Assembly (NCBI RefSeq): GCF_000183725.1
Contig: NC_014762.1
Location: forward strand, 1,178,001-1,242,000
Direction: 5' to 3'
DNA length: 64,000 bases
Source: Sulfuricurvum kujiense DSM 16994
GTDB taxonomy: Bacteria; Campylobacterota; Campylobacteria; Campylobacterales; Sulfurimonadaceae
Shown here in pieces: positions 36,649 to 45,697 of this stretch. The position numbers and the translations under genes were made by a program. The stretch's first letter is position 1, and each line of letters opens with the position of its first letter. A model generated the notes under the pieces. The model made no database searches. It was not told where the DNA came from and saw nothing but the letters and a program-made list of their open reading frames with translations.

Positions 36649-38091
36649 TCACAACGCCATCAGCGTTTGATACTCGTTGAGGGCGAAGTCGTCGGTCATT
36701 CCGCTGACGTAATCAGTGACGAGGCGGATACGGTAATAGCGTTCCATAAGGTTGTAGGTTTCCGAATCCTCGGGATTGAGTGTTTTTATATCAGCCTGAT
36801 ACGCAACGATTTGTTTGGAGGAAATGCGTCGGATTAGCCTCATTGCGATAAAACACTCGATCTTTTCATCTTGCAATAGTTTTGTGAAATCTTTAGCACT
36901 GAGTTCCAATAGGGGTTTATAGATATCCAAAAGGCCGTTAACGATCGTATACCCCTGAAGCTCCAGCGTTTGGACTTCACGGTTTTGATAGATGTGTTTT
37001 GCGGAGAGCGTTTCGAGGATTTTTACCGCTTTGTAGTATTTGCTCTGTGTATCATAGTCGAGCAGTGCGCAGTTGAAGCTTCCCTCAAAGATCGCCTGAT
37101 GATTTTTAATATAGATATCCACGACATGATAGACCAACGAGGTAACGAGTTTAGCCTTGATCAGGGTGAAAAACATATTGAACTGGTAGGGTTCTTCTTT
37201 TTCTTTGGCTTGTCGGTACCGATCCTCGATAATCTCAAGGAGATAGTGTTCCCCTTCGGATTCGCACGCTTTTTTGATGAGATCGTAGACCTGATCGAGG
37301 CTCAAAATCCCTTTTTCGACCGCATCTTCCAGATCGGCGGTGAGATAGGAGATGTCATCGGCCGCCTCCATGATGTAGGTGAGGGGAAAACGGTGTCCCG
37401 CTTCGACACCAAGGGTTTGTTGCACCTTTTCAACAAAAGACGCTTCGCTGTAGTAAAAGCCGGGCTTTTTCTTGAGATAGCTAAAGCTATCCTCTTTAGG
37501 AGGTTTTGCCTCATAAGCGCCGCGCGTGTATTTGAGAACCGCTAGGGTTTGGGTATAGGAGAGGTTGAGGCGCTGGAGTTTGGAGATGACCCGTATCGCC
37601 TGTGCATTGCCGTCATAGTTGCAGATATCTTTAGCAATGATATTTTTGATCGTCTGAACTTCTGGACGTGTTGAAGGGAAGGCATCGAGGATCGGCAGCG
37701 CGTTATCCCGCATCCATTTGTTGATCGTCTGCTCCGCAAAATGACCGAACGGAGGATTGCCGATGTCGTGCAGCAGACTCGTCATCTCCGCCGTGGAGAC
37801 GAAAGCGTTTTCGAGCTCTTCGAGACCGTAGGTATCCAGCCCCTGTTTTTTGAGCTTTGCGAGGATCGTTTTGGCGATAAAACGGGCCACCTGAGCCACT
37901 TCGAGCGAATGGGTGAGGCGTGTACGGATCGAGGCGTTAAGCTCCAGTGCGAATACCTGTGTCCGTTTTTGGAGCCGCCTGAATGCCGGAGCCGAGAAAA
38001 TGCGTCCGCGGTCGCTTTCGATGGAGTAATCGAGGTTATCGATGGGGTTGACCTCTCTGTCGGTCGTTATTTTTTTCGTGTAGTCAATCAT
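36649..38091 (-). CDS. dgt: Deoxyguanosinetriphosphate triphosphohydrolase-like protein
   Basis: 480-residue HD-superfamily dNTPase that hydrolyses dNTP to deoxynucleoside and triphosphate, affecting nucleotide pools and phage susceptibility in other bacteria. It has the family start SDRGRIFSAPAFRRLQKRTQVF, metal ligands in THSLEVAQVAR and LLHDIGNPPFGHFAE (the HD pair near residue 110), and MEAADDISYLTADLEDA. The start is ATG 38089-38091 (MIDYTKKI), overlapping the end of the upstream gene by eight bases; a longer frame from 38187 lacks family similarity. Translationally coupled to the fusion gene upstream. Confidence 0.9.
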   Translation of the reverse strand: MIDYTKKITTDREVNPIDNLDYSIESDRGRIFSAPAFRRLQKRTQVFALELNASIRTRLTHSLEVAQVARFIAKTILAKLKKQGLDTYGLEELENAFVSTAEMTSLLHDIGNPPFGHFAEQTINKWMRDNALPILDAFPSTRPEVQTIKNIIAKDICNYDGNAQAIRVISKLQRLNLSYTQTLAVLKYTRGAYEAKPPKEDSFSYLKKKPGFYYSEASFVEKVQQTLGVEAGHRFPLTYIMEAADDISYLTADLEDAVEKGILSLDQVYDLIKKACESEGEHYLLEIIEDRYRQAKEKEEPYQFNMFFTLIKAKLVTSLVYHVVDIYIKNHQAIFEGSFNCALLDYDTQSKYYKAVKILETLSAKHIYQNREVQTLELQGYTIVNGLLDIYKPLLELSAKDFTKLLQDEKIECFIAMRLIRRISSKQIVAYQADIKTLNPEDSETYNLMERYYRIRLVTDYVSGMTDDFALNEYQTLMAL

Positions 38092-40360
38092 GGATAACCT
38101 CTCTGAGTTTTTGATGCACTCTGACCATCGCCAGTGTATCGAGCTTGCAGTATTCGAGAAGGGCGCGGCGGATGCGCTCCTGCTCATTCGAGGTCATTGT
38201 TGCGAGCCTTGCATAGGCGTTCATCGCTTCGCTACCGTTTTGGACGCCGTCGAGCTGTTTGTAGGCATCTGCCATCTCTGGGACGAGGGCGGGGAGGACG
38301 TATTTGATCGAGTAGCTTCCGTTCATGGAGGGGGTGACGTAATGAGCCTTCTGAAACGGCACCATCAGATCACGGAGGTTGGGGAGGATGCTGTTGAGGC
38401 TCTCGCTGAGATCGGGGAAGCTCTGAGCAAGCTTTTCGATCACTCCGCGCTCGAAGCTCATGTTGTACGCCAGTACCGTGACGTTGTTCGGGATGTCACG
38501 GATTAGCTGTTGTGCCAATGCGTAGCGTGGATCGGCACCTGCGGGGGCTAAAAACTCCCGATGCTCCAGTGTCCCGTCGGCGTGCTCGATATGGAGCGAA
38601 TACTGAAACGGTATCTGCTGATAGGGGCTGATCCCGCTCCACTGCGGAACCGCCTGCTGAAACGTCTCGAAATCGAGGTGGTAGATCGGATAGGATAGGG
38701 TGGAGAGGAACTCACCGATAGCGTCGCGGTCGATATGGGTGCGCTGTGCTTTCCAGTTATCGACTTTTTGGCGTTGGAGGGGGGTCATCTTATAGCTATC
38801 GGGTATCTCTTCGATCTGGACGATCCCCTGATCGTAGAGTTCGACCTGATTTTTGCTCCCGAGGTTAAAGATATTAAAGACGGAGTAATCGGGGATGCTG
38901 CGCTGTACTTTCCAGCAGTAGTGCATCGCGTCGCACTCATAGGGATTTTTGCAGTGTTTGCCGATCTCGATGGCAGGTTCGTTCATTTTATTACTTAAGT
39001 AAGATTCAAAGCTTTCTAGAATATTGGGAATATCGACTTGAATTTTTTCTACTTCATCACTGATATCTACTACAGAAAAAAGTTTATAAATGTCTAATGA
39101 ATTACCTCTAACATAGGAACTATCGACATGAACAATATTTGTGCTCTTAATATTTAATCCAAGATTCTTTAATACATAATACTGAATAGACACGTCATGA
39201 ATATATATATCCTTTACAGATGTGGAACTTTTTACTTCATATATTGAAAAACCACTAGCATCAACATGAAGTATATCAATCATGACTAAAATACCATTGT
39301 AGTTAAAGGTGGCTTCGTAAATATACGGCACATTATTTTCAATATACTGTTTAGTTGTATCAAGCATTTGTTTATAATCTTTATTAAATGGTACTTTTTG
39401 TCCATTTGGGAAAAGATTACATGCTAAATCACCTATAACATTACCAGTTTCAAGTATTGCTTCAGCAGATTCATTTTCAATTGTAAGGACAGATGGTTTG
39501 TGCTTTTTTAACCAAAGCGATTTGGGACATTGGATGCCTCTTATATATAGTGATTTAGACAATAGCATACTTATTCTCTCTTCTATACGGTATAACTCTT
39601 TAGAAATTTTATTGAGGGAAAGATAGTTTTTGATCTTTTTATTAATATCATAAATCAGTGGCGCAAGATATAAATTATGTCTTGGTTTCGCAATATCGGT
39701 ATGTGAACAATCTACTGGGCTTGTATGCATTTCTTCAAAAATAGGAAAAGCATTTTCTTTTGGTAACACCCATGATTCATCAGTCGCTCTATAGTAATGT
39801 CTATTTAGTTGATTTTGTAAAATTAAATAATTATCCGTTAAATATTTAATTATTTGTGAGTTTTCTTCAAGTGATTTTACTTGTCTATTAATTCCATTCA
39901 AAAATTTTGCTTTATTTGTTCCTCTATGAGGTGTTGCTAATGTAATATAAAAATTAGTTTTTTCAAAAATATCTGCATTCTTAATTAAAACACCTTTTAC
40001 AATCAATCCACCCATACTATGAGAAATAAAATTAATACTTTTATATTGAGGAATTACTTTTTCGATTTTGAGTGCAGCAAATGTTGATAGTTCTTCAATA
40101 TTTAAATTTTCAATTGGTTCATTTTTAGTAAATCCAAATATCTTATATAACAAAAATACAATACTCTTTTTACTTAATATGTCTTCTGTATGGTATTCTA
40201 AATAACCAATATCTACATGGTCTAAAATTGATTGTTCAAAGTGTTCATGAAAAAATGTTTTATCTTTTGGCTCAAAAAAAGTTTCTTTACTTCCTTGTAA
40301 ACCATGAACGAAAATTATTAGATGATCATTTTTATTGTTTATTTCATAATGTATATTCAA
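38084..40360 (-). CDS. Alpha/beta hydrolase - Cas4-like nuclease - DUF2779 fusion
   Basis: About 758 residues in three parts. The first 250 form a lipase-like alpha/beta hydrolase (LIIFVHGLQGSKETFF; nucleophile elbow FISHSMGGLIV; a candidate catalytic His in CSHTD). Next is a Cas4/RecB-like PD-(D/E)XK segment (LSKSLYIRGIQCPKSLWL; MIDILHVD; IYEVKSS) with a cysteine set (CKNPYECDAMHYC) that could hold an iron-sulphur cluster. The C-terminal third is DUF2779, RNase H-like, with YHLDFETFQ, LAYNMSFERGVIEKL and EYCKLDTLAMV. DUF2779 proteins normally start at LSKSLYIRG, so the hydrolase is an added domain. DNA is AT-rich upstream of about 38985 and host-like below it. TTG at 40360, with AAGGA before it, is the likely start; a TTG at 40390 is also in frame. 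Confidence 0.75.
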   Translation of the reverse strand: MNIHYEINNKNDHLIIFVHGLQGSKETFFEPKDKTFFHEHFEQSILDHVDIGYLEYHTEDILSKKSIVFLLYKIFGFTKNEPIENLNIEELSTFAALKIEKVIPQYKSINFISHSMGGLIVKGVLIKNADIFEKTNFYITLATPHRGTNKAKFLNGINRQVKSLEENSQIIKYLTDNYLILQNQLNRHYYRATDESWVLPKENAFPIFEEMHTSPVDCSHTDIAKPRHNLYLAPLIYDINKKIKNYLSLNKISKELYRIEERISMLLSKSLYIRGIQCPKSLWLKKHKPSVLTIENESAEAILETGNVIGDLACNLFPNGQKVPFNKDYKQMLDTTKQYIENNVPYIYEATFNYNGILVMIDILHVDASGFSIYEVKSSTSVKDIYIHDVSIQYYVLKNLGLNIKSTNIVHVDSSYVRGNSLDIYKLFSVVDISDEVEKIQVDIPNILESFESYLSNKMNEPAIEIGKHCKNPYECDAMHYCWKVQRSIPDYSVFNIFNLGSKNQVELYDQGIVQIEEIPDSYKMTPLQRQKVDNWKAQRTHIDRDAIGEFLSTLSYPIYHLDFETFQQAVPQWSGISPYQQIPFQYSLHIEHADGTLEHREFLAPAGADPRYALAQQLIRDIPNNVTVLAYNMSFERGVIEKLAQSFPDLSESLNSILPNLRDLMVPFQKAHYVTPSMNGSYSIKYVLPALVPEMADAYKQLDGVQNGSEAMNAYARLATMTSNEQERIRRALLEYCKLDTLAMVRVHQKLREVIHD

Positions 40361-40432
40361 GATAATCCTTATTCTAATAATAGCTCTCAATAAAATTTAA
40401 TATAAAATATATCATATTGGACGATTTGTTTA

Positions 40433-42790
40433 TTACAACTCCACCACTTTCTCAAACATCTCTTTAATCTCCGTCTCATGTGAGATCAGAAATATCTGCC
40501 GATACGATTCGCTGATCGTGTGAAACGCTTCCATGATCTGGATGCGCCGCTCCTCGTCCTGAGAACCGAACACCTCGTCGAATGCCAGAAACCCGATATT
40601 GTCGCCGCCGCTGAGTTCTCCCAGCGTTTTTGAGATGGCGATACGGAGGACTAGGTTGGCGAGGTCGATCTCTCCGCCGCTGAACCGCTCGATGGGGTAG
40701 CGCTCGCCGTTGTCGTAGATGTAGAAGTCGAACTCGGGGGAGACCTCGATGTGCTGATAGCGTCCGCGGGTGATGCGGCTGTACATCTCGCTGGCGACTT
40801 CGCCGATGTGGGGGGCGACGCGGGCGTTGATGTGGGTTTTGAACTCCGCCATTACCGCTTTGAGCTTCTCGTAGTCGTCGCGGTCGTTTTCGCGGGATTT
40901 GAGGGAGGCGCGGTTGGTCTCGTCGCGCTTGATCTCTTTGTCGATCGCTTCGATGTCGCGGCGGAGGTTGGTCTGCTCCAGCAGTGCGGCGTTGTGCTCG
41001 ACGGCTTTGGCGTCTTTGGCGCTCTCGGCTGTTTTGACATGGACGGCGGCATCGGCGTGGGCTTTCTCACTGTAGGTGTCCTCAGAAATGAGCTTCTGCT
41101 GTGCGGCGATGCTCTGGGTATCGGTCTGTATCTGCGCTCCGAGCTTTTGCGCCGCTTCGGTTTTGGCGGGGATCGTGGCGATGAGGGCTTCGAGCGAGAG
41201 GAGGGCGTCAACTTGGGGTTTGAGGGTATCGCGCTCGCCTCTGAGAGCGATGTGCACCTTTTCATCGTAATTAATATTAACGAGCTGTGCAAGGGCGGTT
41301 TTGTTTGCCAGTCCGCGCGTTTCGATCTCACGGAACTTCTCCTGCGCTTTGGCGAGGTCATGGGTCTTGCTCAGCAGCAGAGCGATCTGTTTGTCGGTGG
41401 TGCTTTGGCGTGTTTCGGCCTCGGTGAGGGCTTTTTGCTGTTGGGTCTTTTGCTCGTTGAGGGTGTTCAGGCGTATTTGCGCTTCGTCGATCTGACGCTG
41501 ATAGACGTCGATGATCTCCCGGTGGAGCGAAGAGAGGACGGCATCGTAGTTTTCCAGAAGAGGGCGGGTACAGACAGGGCAGGCGGACTCGGCCCCCAGT
41601 TCGGTGATGCGGGAGACTTTTTCCTGAACGCCCGCGATGTTGGTGCGGTTGGAAGCGATCTCGGCGGTAGTGCGGGTTATCTGCTCGGTGAGGGTATCGA
41701 ACGCACTTTTGAGGGCTTTAAACTGCGTCTGCTCCTGAATCAGCTGTGTTTTCAGCGTTTCGAGCGGGGCGGTCTCTTTGATGAGCTGTGCTACTTCCTC
41801 TTTTCGGGCCGTGTAGCTTTTGCGCAGCTCTTCCTGCTCTTTTTCCAAACCCTCTTTTTTCAAAAATGCGGCTTTGAGGCTCTCTTGCTCGGAAAGCGAT
41901 TTTTCGAGAGCGTCGAAGCGCGCTTTTTGAGGGAGCTGTGAGGTGTAGCGGCTCTGCTGTGCTTGGAGGGTTTTAAGCTCTTCATCGAGGGCGGTGAGCT
42001 GTTTTTGTTCCAGTGCGAGGGCTTGCTGGAGTTTGTCGAGCGAATCCAGTTTCTTTTGCCGCTCTTCTTTGGCCCTCTGGTGGGTCTCTACGAGAACTTT
42101 GGCGGCTTCGTAGGCGGATTTCAGGGTTGCGGCTTCCTCGTTCAGCTGTTTGATACGGGTTTCGAGTGTGAGGGCGGTTTCTGTTTTGCTCTTGTGATCC
42201 TCGCGGTGCGCTTTGAGGACGTCGTCGCCGAGCAGGAAGCCCGAAGCGCTTTTGAGTTCGCGGTTAAGCTCCCGCAACTCTTCGCGGATCATCTCCTCGA
42301 TCTTGTCGATCTTCTCCAGCCCCAGCAGTCGGCGCATCATCGCTTTGCGTTCGTCGTTTTTCATGGAGCTCAGCGCCGTCAGCTCTTTTTGGGAGGCGAA
42401 GACCGTGTGCAAGAAAGCCTCTTTCCCCATTCCCAGAAGTTTCGTGACGGCGGTGCTCACTTCACGCGCACCCGTGATGATGCTCACATCCGCTTCTTTA
42501 AGGGTGGCGTAGGCGGTGAGGGCTTTGCCCCGGAACTCGCGGATGGCGGTGTAGCTTTTCCCCTCGATCTCGAAATTCAACTCGACTTTGACCCCTCCTG
42601 TGCTTCCGGCGGTGGGGATCAGCTCTTTGGAGCCTTTGTACTCGCCGTACAGGGCGAAGAACACTCCGTCGAATATCGTCGACTTGCCCCGTCCGTTGCG
42701 TCCGAGGATTCCGCACAGACCGCTCTCGAACGTGATCTCATACTCGGCGTAGCGTTTGAAGTTCTGGAGTCTCAGCGATTCAAGCGTCAC
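40433..42790 (-). CDS. sbcC: SbcC-like SMC-family nuclease ATPase
   Basis: 785-residue Rad50/SbcC ATPase that works with the SbcD nuclease to cut hairpins and protein-blocked DNA ends. Walker A is GRNGRGKST (near residue 32). Two long coiled coils flank a zinc-hook CPVC near residue 402. The C-terminus carries signature FSGGEIDLANLVLR and Walker B IGFLAFDEVFGSQDEE. The protein is shorter than E. coli SbcC (over 1000 aa), because its coiled coils are short. Its start overlaps the sbcD-like gene by 11 bases. Confidence 0.9.
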   Translation of the reverse strand: MTLESLRLQNFKRYAEYEITFESGLCGILGRNGRGKSTIFDGVFFALYGEYKGSKELIPTAGSTGGVKVELNFEIEGKSYTAIREFRGKALTAYATLKEADVSIITGAREVSTAVTKLLGMGKEAFLHTVFASQKELTALSSMKNDERKAMMRRLLGLEKIDKIEEMIREELRELNRELKSASGFLLGDDVLKAHREDHKSKTETALTLETRIKQLNEEAATLKSAYEAAKVLVETHQRAKEERQKKLDSLDKLQQALALEQKQLTALDEELKTLQAQQSRYTSQLPQKARFDALEKSLSEQESLKAAFLKKEGLEKEQEELRKSYTARKEEVAQLIKETAPLETLKTQLIQEQTQFKALKSAFDTLTEQITRTTAEIASNRTNIAGVQEKVSRITELGAESACPVCTRPLLENYDAVLSSLHREIIDVYQRQIDEAQIRLNTLNEQKTQQQKALTEAETRQSTTDKQIALLLSKTHDLAKAQEKFREIETRGLANKTALAQLVNINYDEKVHIALRGERDTLKPQVDALLSLEALIATIPAKTEAAQKLGAQIQTDTQSIAAQQKLISEDTYSEKAHADAAVHVKTAESAKDAKAVEHNAALLEQTNLRRDIEAIDKEIKRDETNRASLKSRENDRDDYEKLKAVMAEFKTHINARVAPHIGEVASEMYSRITRGRYQHIEVSPEFDFYIYDNGERYPIERFSGGEIDLANLVLRIAISKTLGELSGGDNIGFLAFDEVFGSQDEERRIQIMEAFHTISESYRQIFLISHETEIKEMFEKVVEL

Positions 42791-43910
42791 GGGTCACCTC
42801 GTCATAGCGTGCAAAGAGGGTTGCTACTTTGGCATTAAGGCGTGCGGCTTCCTCAGCGCTGGCGGTCTGCTCTTCCAAAAAGGCGCCAAAATACTCCTGC
42901 AACGAGGCGGCATTGACCGATTCGGCGGTGGCGGCGGATTCGGTTCGGCGGAACTTACGCTGAATTTGGACGTTCAGAGCCGTAGGAAAACATGCCTCGA
43001 TGTCGCGGTTGGAAATGTCGATGGATTGGGTGGCACTCAGGTTCTCCAAGGTGATAGTGAGCAATGCTCCCTCAATCTCCAAGGAGGAGCCAAGTATGCG
43101 AAGGTCGTCGAATATATCCGCGGATGCCTGTGCATTGATGCGGAGTCGGTGGCTGGGGCGCAGACGGATCGGGTGAAAAACCACCTCAAGAGAATCTCCC
43201 AGTGTGATGAGGGCGTACCCTTTGTCGTTTCGCGTATCGGCACTGCTGGTGCGCTCGGTGGAGCCGGCATAATAAACATTGGGGTGTTTGCCGACGCTTC
43301 CGAATCCGTGCCAGTGTCCGAGGGCGACGTAGTCCATTTTTTCAAACAATCCCTCTTTATCCCTCGGATAGACCCGCTCGCCGTACTCCTCCATCATAAA
43401 CTGCGCGCCGACGGAGCAGTGGAGCATCATCACGTTATGCTTCTCCTCATCCACAGAGGCCTCGCATTGCCCGATCGCCGCGAGATTGGCTTCCTCATCG
43501 TTGATATGGGGAATGCAGTGAAAGTTAATATTATCAAATATTACTTTTTCATACGCTTCTTCGAACACGGGAAAAATATGATCGAGCGTCCGCAGTGCCG
43601 CGAGGATCGGGGAGGCGGAACGGGTGCGGGGGGTGGAGTGGTTTCCCGCGATGATGATCGTCGGGATTCGGGCGACACTGAGCCGTTTGAGCTGGCTGAG
43701 GCAAAAGCTGATGGCGCGGTTGGAAGGGTGGGGCCGGTGGAAGAGGTCGCCCGTGTGGATGACGTAATCGGGTCTGGTTTCCAGTACCGCGTCGATGACC
43801 TGGGTAAAGGCGTCGTAGAAATCGGCTTCGCGCTGATTGATACCCTGAACACTCAGTATCTCAAGATCGTTAAACCCCAGATGGGTGTCGGAGAAATGGA
43901 GGATTCTCAA
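42780..43910 (-). CDS. sbcD: SbcD/Mre11-like nuclease
   Basis: 376-residue metallophosphoesterase, the nuclease partner of the SbcC-like ATPase. All metal-binding motifs are visible: FSDTHLG (residues 6-12), HTGDLFHR, IIAGNHST, LGHWHGFG. The remaining C-terminal region provides the capping domain and the helices that bind the ATPase coiled coil. Co-transcribed with sbcC (overlapping stop/start). Confidence 0.92.
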   Translation of the reverse strand: MRILHFSDTHLGFNDLEILSVQGINQREADFYDAFTQVIDAVLETRPDYVIHTGDLFHRPHPSNRAISFCLSQLKRLSVARIPTIIIAGNHSTPRTRSASPILAALRTLDHIFPVFEEAYEKVIFDNINFHCIPHINDEEANLAAIGQCEASVDEEKHNVMMLHCSVGAQFMMEEYGERVYPRDKEGLFEKMDYVALGHWHGFGSVGKHPNVYYAGSTERTSSADTRNDKGYALITLGDSLEVVFHPIRLRPSHRLRINAQASADIFDDLRILGSSLEIEGALLTITLENLSATQSIDISNRDIEACFPTALNVQIQRKFRRTESAATAESVNAASLQEYFGAFLEEQTASAEEAARLNAKVATLFARYDEVTRDA

Positions 43911-44028
43911 CGCAGGCCTTAGTATTATTTTTAACAGAATATAATTTTTTTGCTTAAACCGAAGAATACGGCGGAGTGGATTTTGTGATAACTATGAAAT
44001 AGATTTTTAAAAGAGAAAATTACGGAGA

Positions 44029-44054
44029 GCGGCATCTGCCGCGAAAAAGCGGCA
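44029..44054 (-). terminator. GC-rich dyad after the MCP gene
   Basis: GCGGCATCTGCCGC at 44029-44042 and another GCGGCA at 44049-44054 allow two alternative strong stems just downstream of the MCP gene. There is no clear T-run, so termination is plausible but unproven. Confidence 0.4.
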
Positions 44055-44061
44055 CGACAGC

Positions 44062-45156
44062 TTAGAGACGTTTTTTCTGAATAGCGGCGAGAAGAATTTC
44101 AAATCCCTCTTTACTCGATTTTTCCACATCTTTGAGAACTTTGACCCCTTCAGCGAGGTTTTTGCCCTCTGAAAAAATGCTCACCGCACGCGTAAGGCCT
44201 GTGTGGACATTTTCATGGTGACGTCCGACCTCATTGATGGTTTGCTGGTCGTTTCCGAGGAGTTTTACGACGTCGTTCGAGAACCATTTTCCGAAACGGC
44301 AGCTGTGATGGTCGCTGATCTCCGCTTTTTGATGGTAAAGAGCGGCTTTGTATCCTTGGAGTTTCAGATTGATATGATCGATTTTTCCGTTGCTGATGCT
44401 GACTTCGTTCGTAACGTTAATGGTTTGGTTGAGGATATCCTGAGAATTCTTGTTGACAAAATCGATATTGTTCTGGAATTCCTGCAACGTACTCATTACG
44501 TTGGATGCGAGGGAGTAAAACGTTTCGCTCGCTTCGGTCATCGCCGTAGAGTTTTGTTTGAGTCCGCTGATGTTGACTTCGACCTCCTGGGTCGCTTTTT
44601 GGGTCCGCTCCGCGAGTTTGCGCACTTCGTCGGCAACGACGGCGAAGCCGCGTCCGTGTTCTCCGGCCCGTGCCGCTTCGATAGCGGCATTCAGAGCGAG
44701 AAGGTTGGTTTGATCCGAGATGTCTTTAATCAGATTGATGATTTGGGCAATCGAGAGGACGCTGTCGTTGAGTGACGAGGTGTCGCTTTGGATATTTCCG
44801 CTCATTTGCTGGATATTGTCGATCGATTCGACGACAAACTGGGTTTGTTCCCGAAGGGTTTCACTGCGCATGGCTGTTTTATTGTTGACCTCGTTGATGT
44901 TGGCGAGCATTTTGAGGTTTTCTTCCATCGTCCCCTGCAAAAAGTGCATGCCGTCGCCATAGCTTTCGAGCAGGGTAGATAGAATCTCATCCTGAACTTT
45001 AGGCGATTTGTCGTTTTGGAGTTCACTGAGTTCATATTTACATGACTTAAGAGACTCATGTGCTTCTTCAAGTGAACGTTTGAGCGCTTCGTTTTCGTTT
45101 TGAAGCTGTTTGTTTTGTTCAGTAAGTTCTCTGACTTTACCAGTGTTAAACATCAA
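44062..45156 (-). CDS. Cytoplasmic methyl-accepting chemotaxis protein with CZB domain
   Basis: 364 residues and no TM segment or periplasmic domain. An N-terminal coiled coil (residues 1-45) leads into an MCP signalling hairpin with the conserved tip [38 protein letters not shown], and the C-terminal third is a chemoreceptor zinc-binding (CZB) domain (DHINLKL...[10 protein letters not shown]...HHENVH). CZB domains sense zinc or hypochlorous acid in related bacteria. So this is a soluble receptor, probably clustered with other receptors through the tip. Single gene with its own promoter, upstream of sbcD. Confidence 0.88.
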   Translation of the reverse strand: MMFNTGKVRELTEQNKQLQNENEALKRSLEEAHESLKSCKYELSELQNDKSPKVQDEILSTLLESYGDGMHFLQGTMEENLKMLANINEVNNKTAMRSETLREQTQFVVESIDNIQQMSGNIQSDTSSLNDSVLSIAQIINLIKDISDQTNLLALNAAIEAARAGEHGRGFAVVADEVRKLAERTQKATQEVEVNISGLKQNSTAMTEASETFYSLASNVMSTLQEFQNNIDFVNKNSQDILNQTINVTNEVSISNGKIDHINLKLQGYKAALYHQKAEISDHHSCRFGKWFSNDVVKLLGNDQQTINEVGRHHENVHTGLTRAVSIFSEGKNLAEGVKVLKDVEKSSKEGFEILLAAIQKKRL

Positions 45157-45231
45157 TATCCTTTGTCCTGTAATTGTGCGATACGATAACGGAATACATC
45201 TAAATCAATTATTAACTTTATGTCTAAATCA

Positions 45232-45654
45232 TTACTGTGCTCCGTTTCGAAGTGCGGCTACCAATTTTCTAAGCCATTTTTCTTTATAGGCTTGTGTTTT
45301 CGAATGGTAGTTTCCGACCGCCTGCAGGTTAAATCCGTGCTCTTTGATATGTTCCGAGAGGAGCCAGCTTCCGACGTAGATATTGACTTTCGGATTCATG
45401 ATATTGTGTTCATTGACTCCCCACTGTGCGAGTCGGCGAAAATGGATCGAGTTAATCTGCATCAGACCGTAGTCTTTTGTTCCGTTGTCATTGATTCGCA
45501 GGGCGTTCGGATTACCGTTGCTCTCAATCCTGACAATATTTTTGAGCAAAAGAGGGGGGATGTTGTAATGGTGTCCCGCCTCTTCGAAATAGGGATCAAA
45601 AGAAGCACTGTACAAAGAGGGGATAAAAAAAATAATAAAAAGGATTTTATTCAT
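45232..45654 (-). CDS. Small lytic transglycosylase (SLT-domain)
   Basis: 140 residues: a signal peptide (MNKILFIIFFIPSLYSA) then a lysozyme-like SLT domain with catalytic Glu in IVRIESNGNPNAL and DYGLMQIN. It cuts peptidoglycan in the periplasm. Small SLT proteins of this sort often open the wall for secretion systems, pili or flagella, and the neighbouring type II secretion locus makes that attractive. The start at 45654 is chosen because the signal peptide begins there; the longer open frame upstream lies antisense within the PhoX gene's reading region. Confidence 0.85.
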   Translation of the reverse strand: MNKILFIIFFIPSLYSASFDPYFEEAGHHYNIPPLLLKNIVRIESNGNPNALRINDNGTKDYGLMQINSIHFRRLAQWGVNEHNIMNPKVNIYVGSWLLSEHIKEHGFNLQAVGNYHSKTQAYKEKWLRKLVAALRNGAQ

Positions 45655-45697
45655 AAAAACAAGTAGAGCACCTCTCTTACAAGAGGTACTTAAGGGA

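Noticed and set aside
38084-40360. Cas4-like domain as part of a CRISPR-Cas locus
   Set aside because: The Cas4-like motif is within a DUF2779 protein and there are no cas1, cas2 or repeats nearby.
40751-43922. Long plus-strand frames opposite sbcC and sbcD (up to about 390 codons)
   Set aside because: The minus-strand proteins have complete family motifs; the opposite frames are GC-rich antisense frames with low-complexity Gly/Phe/Leu composition.
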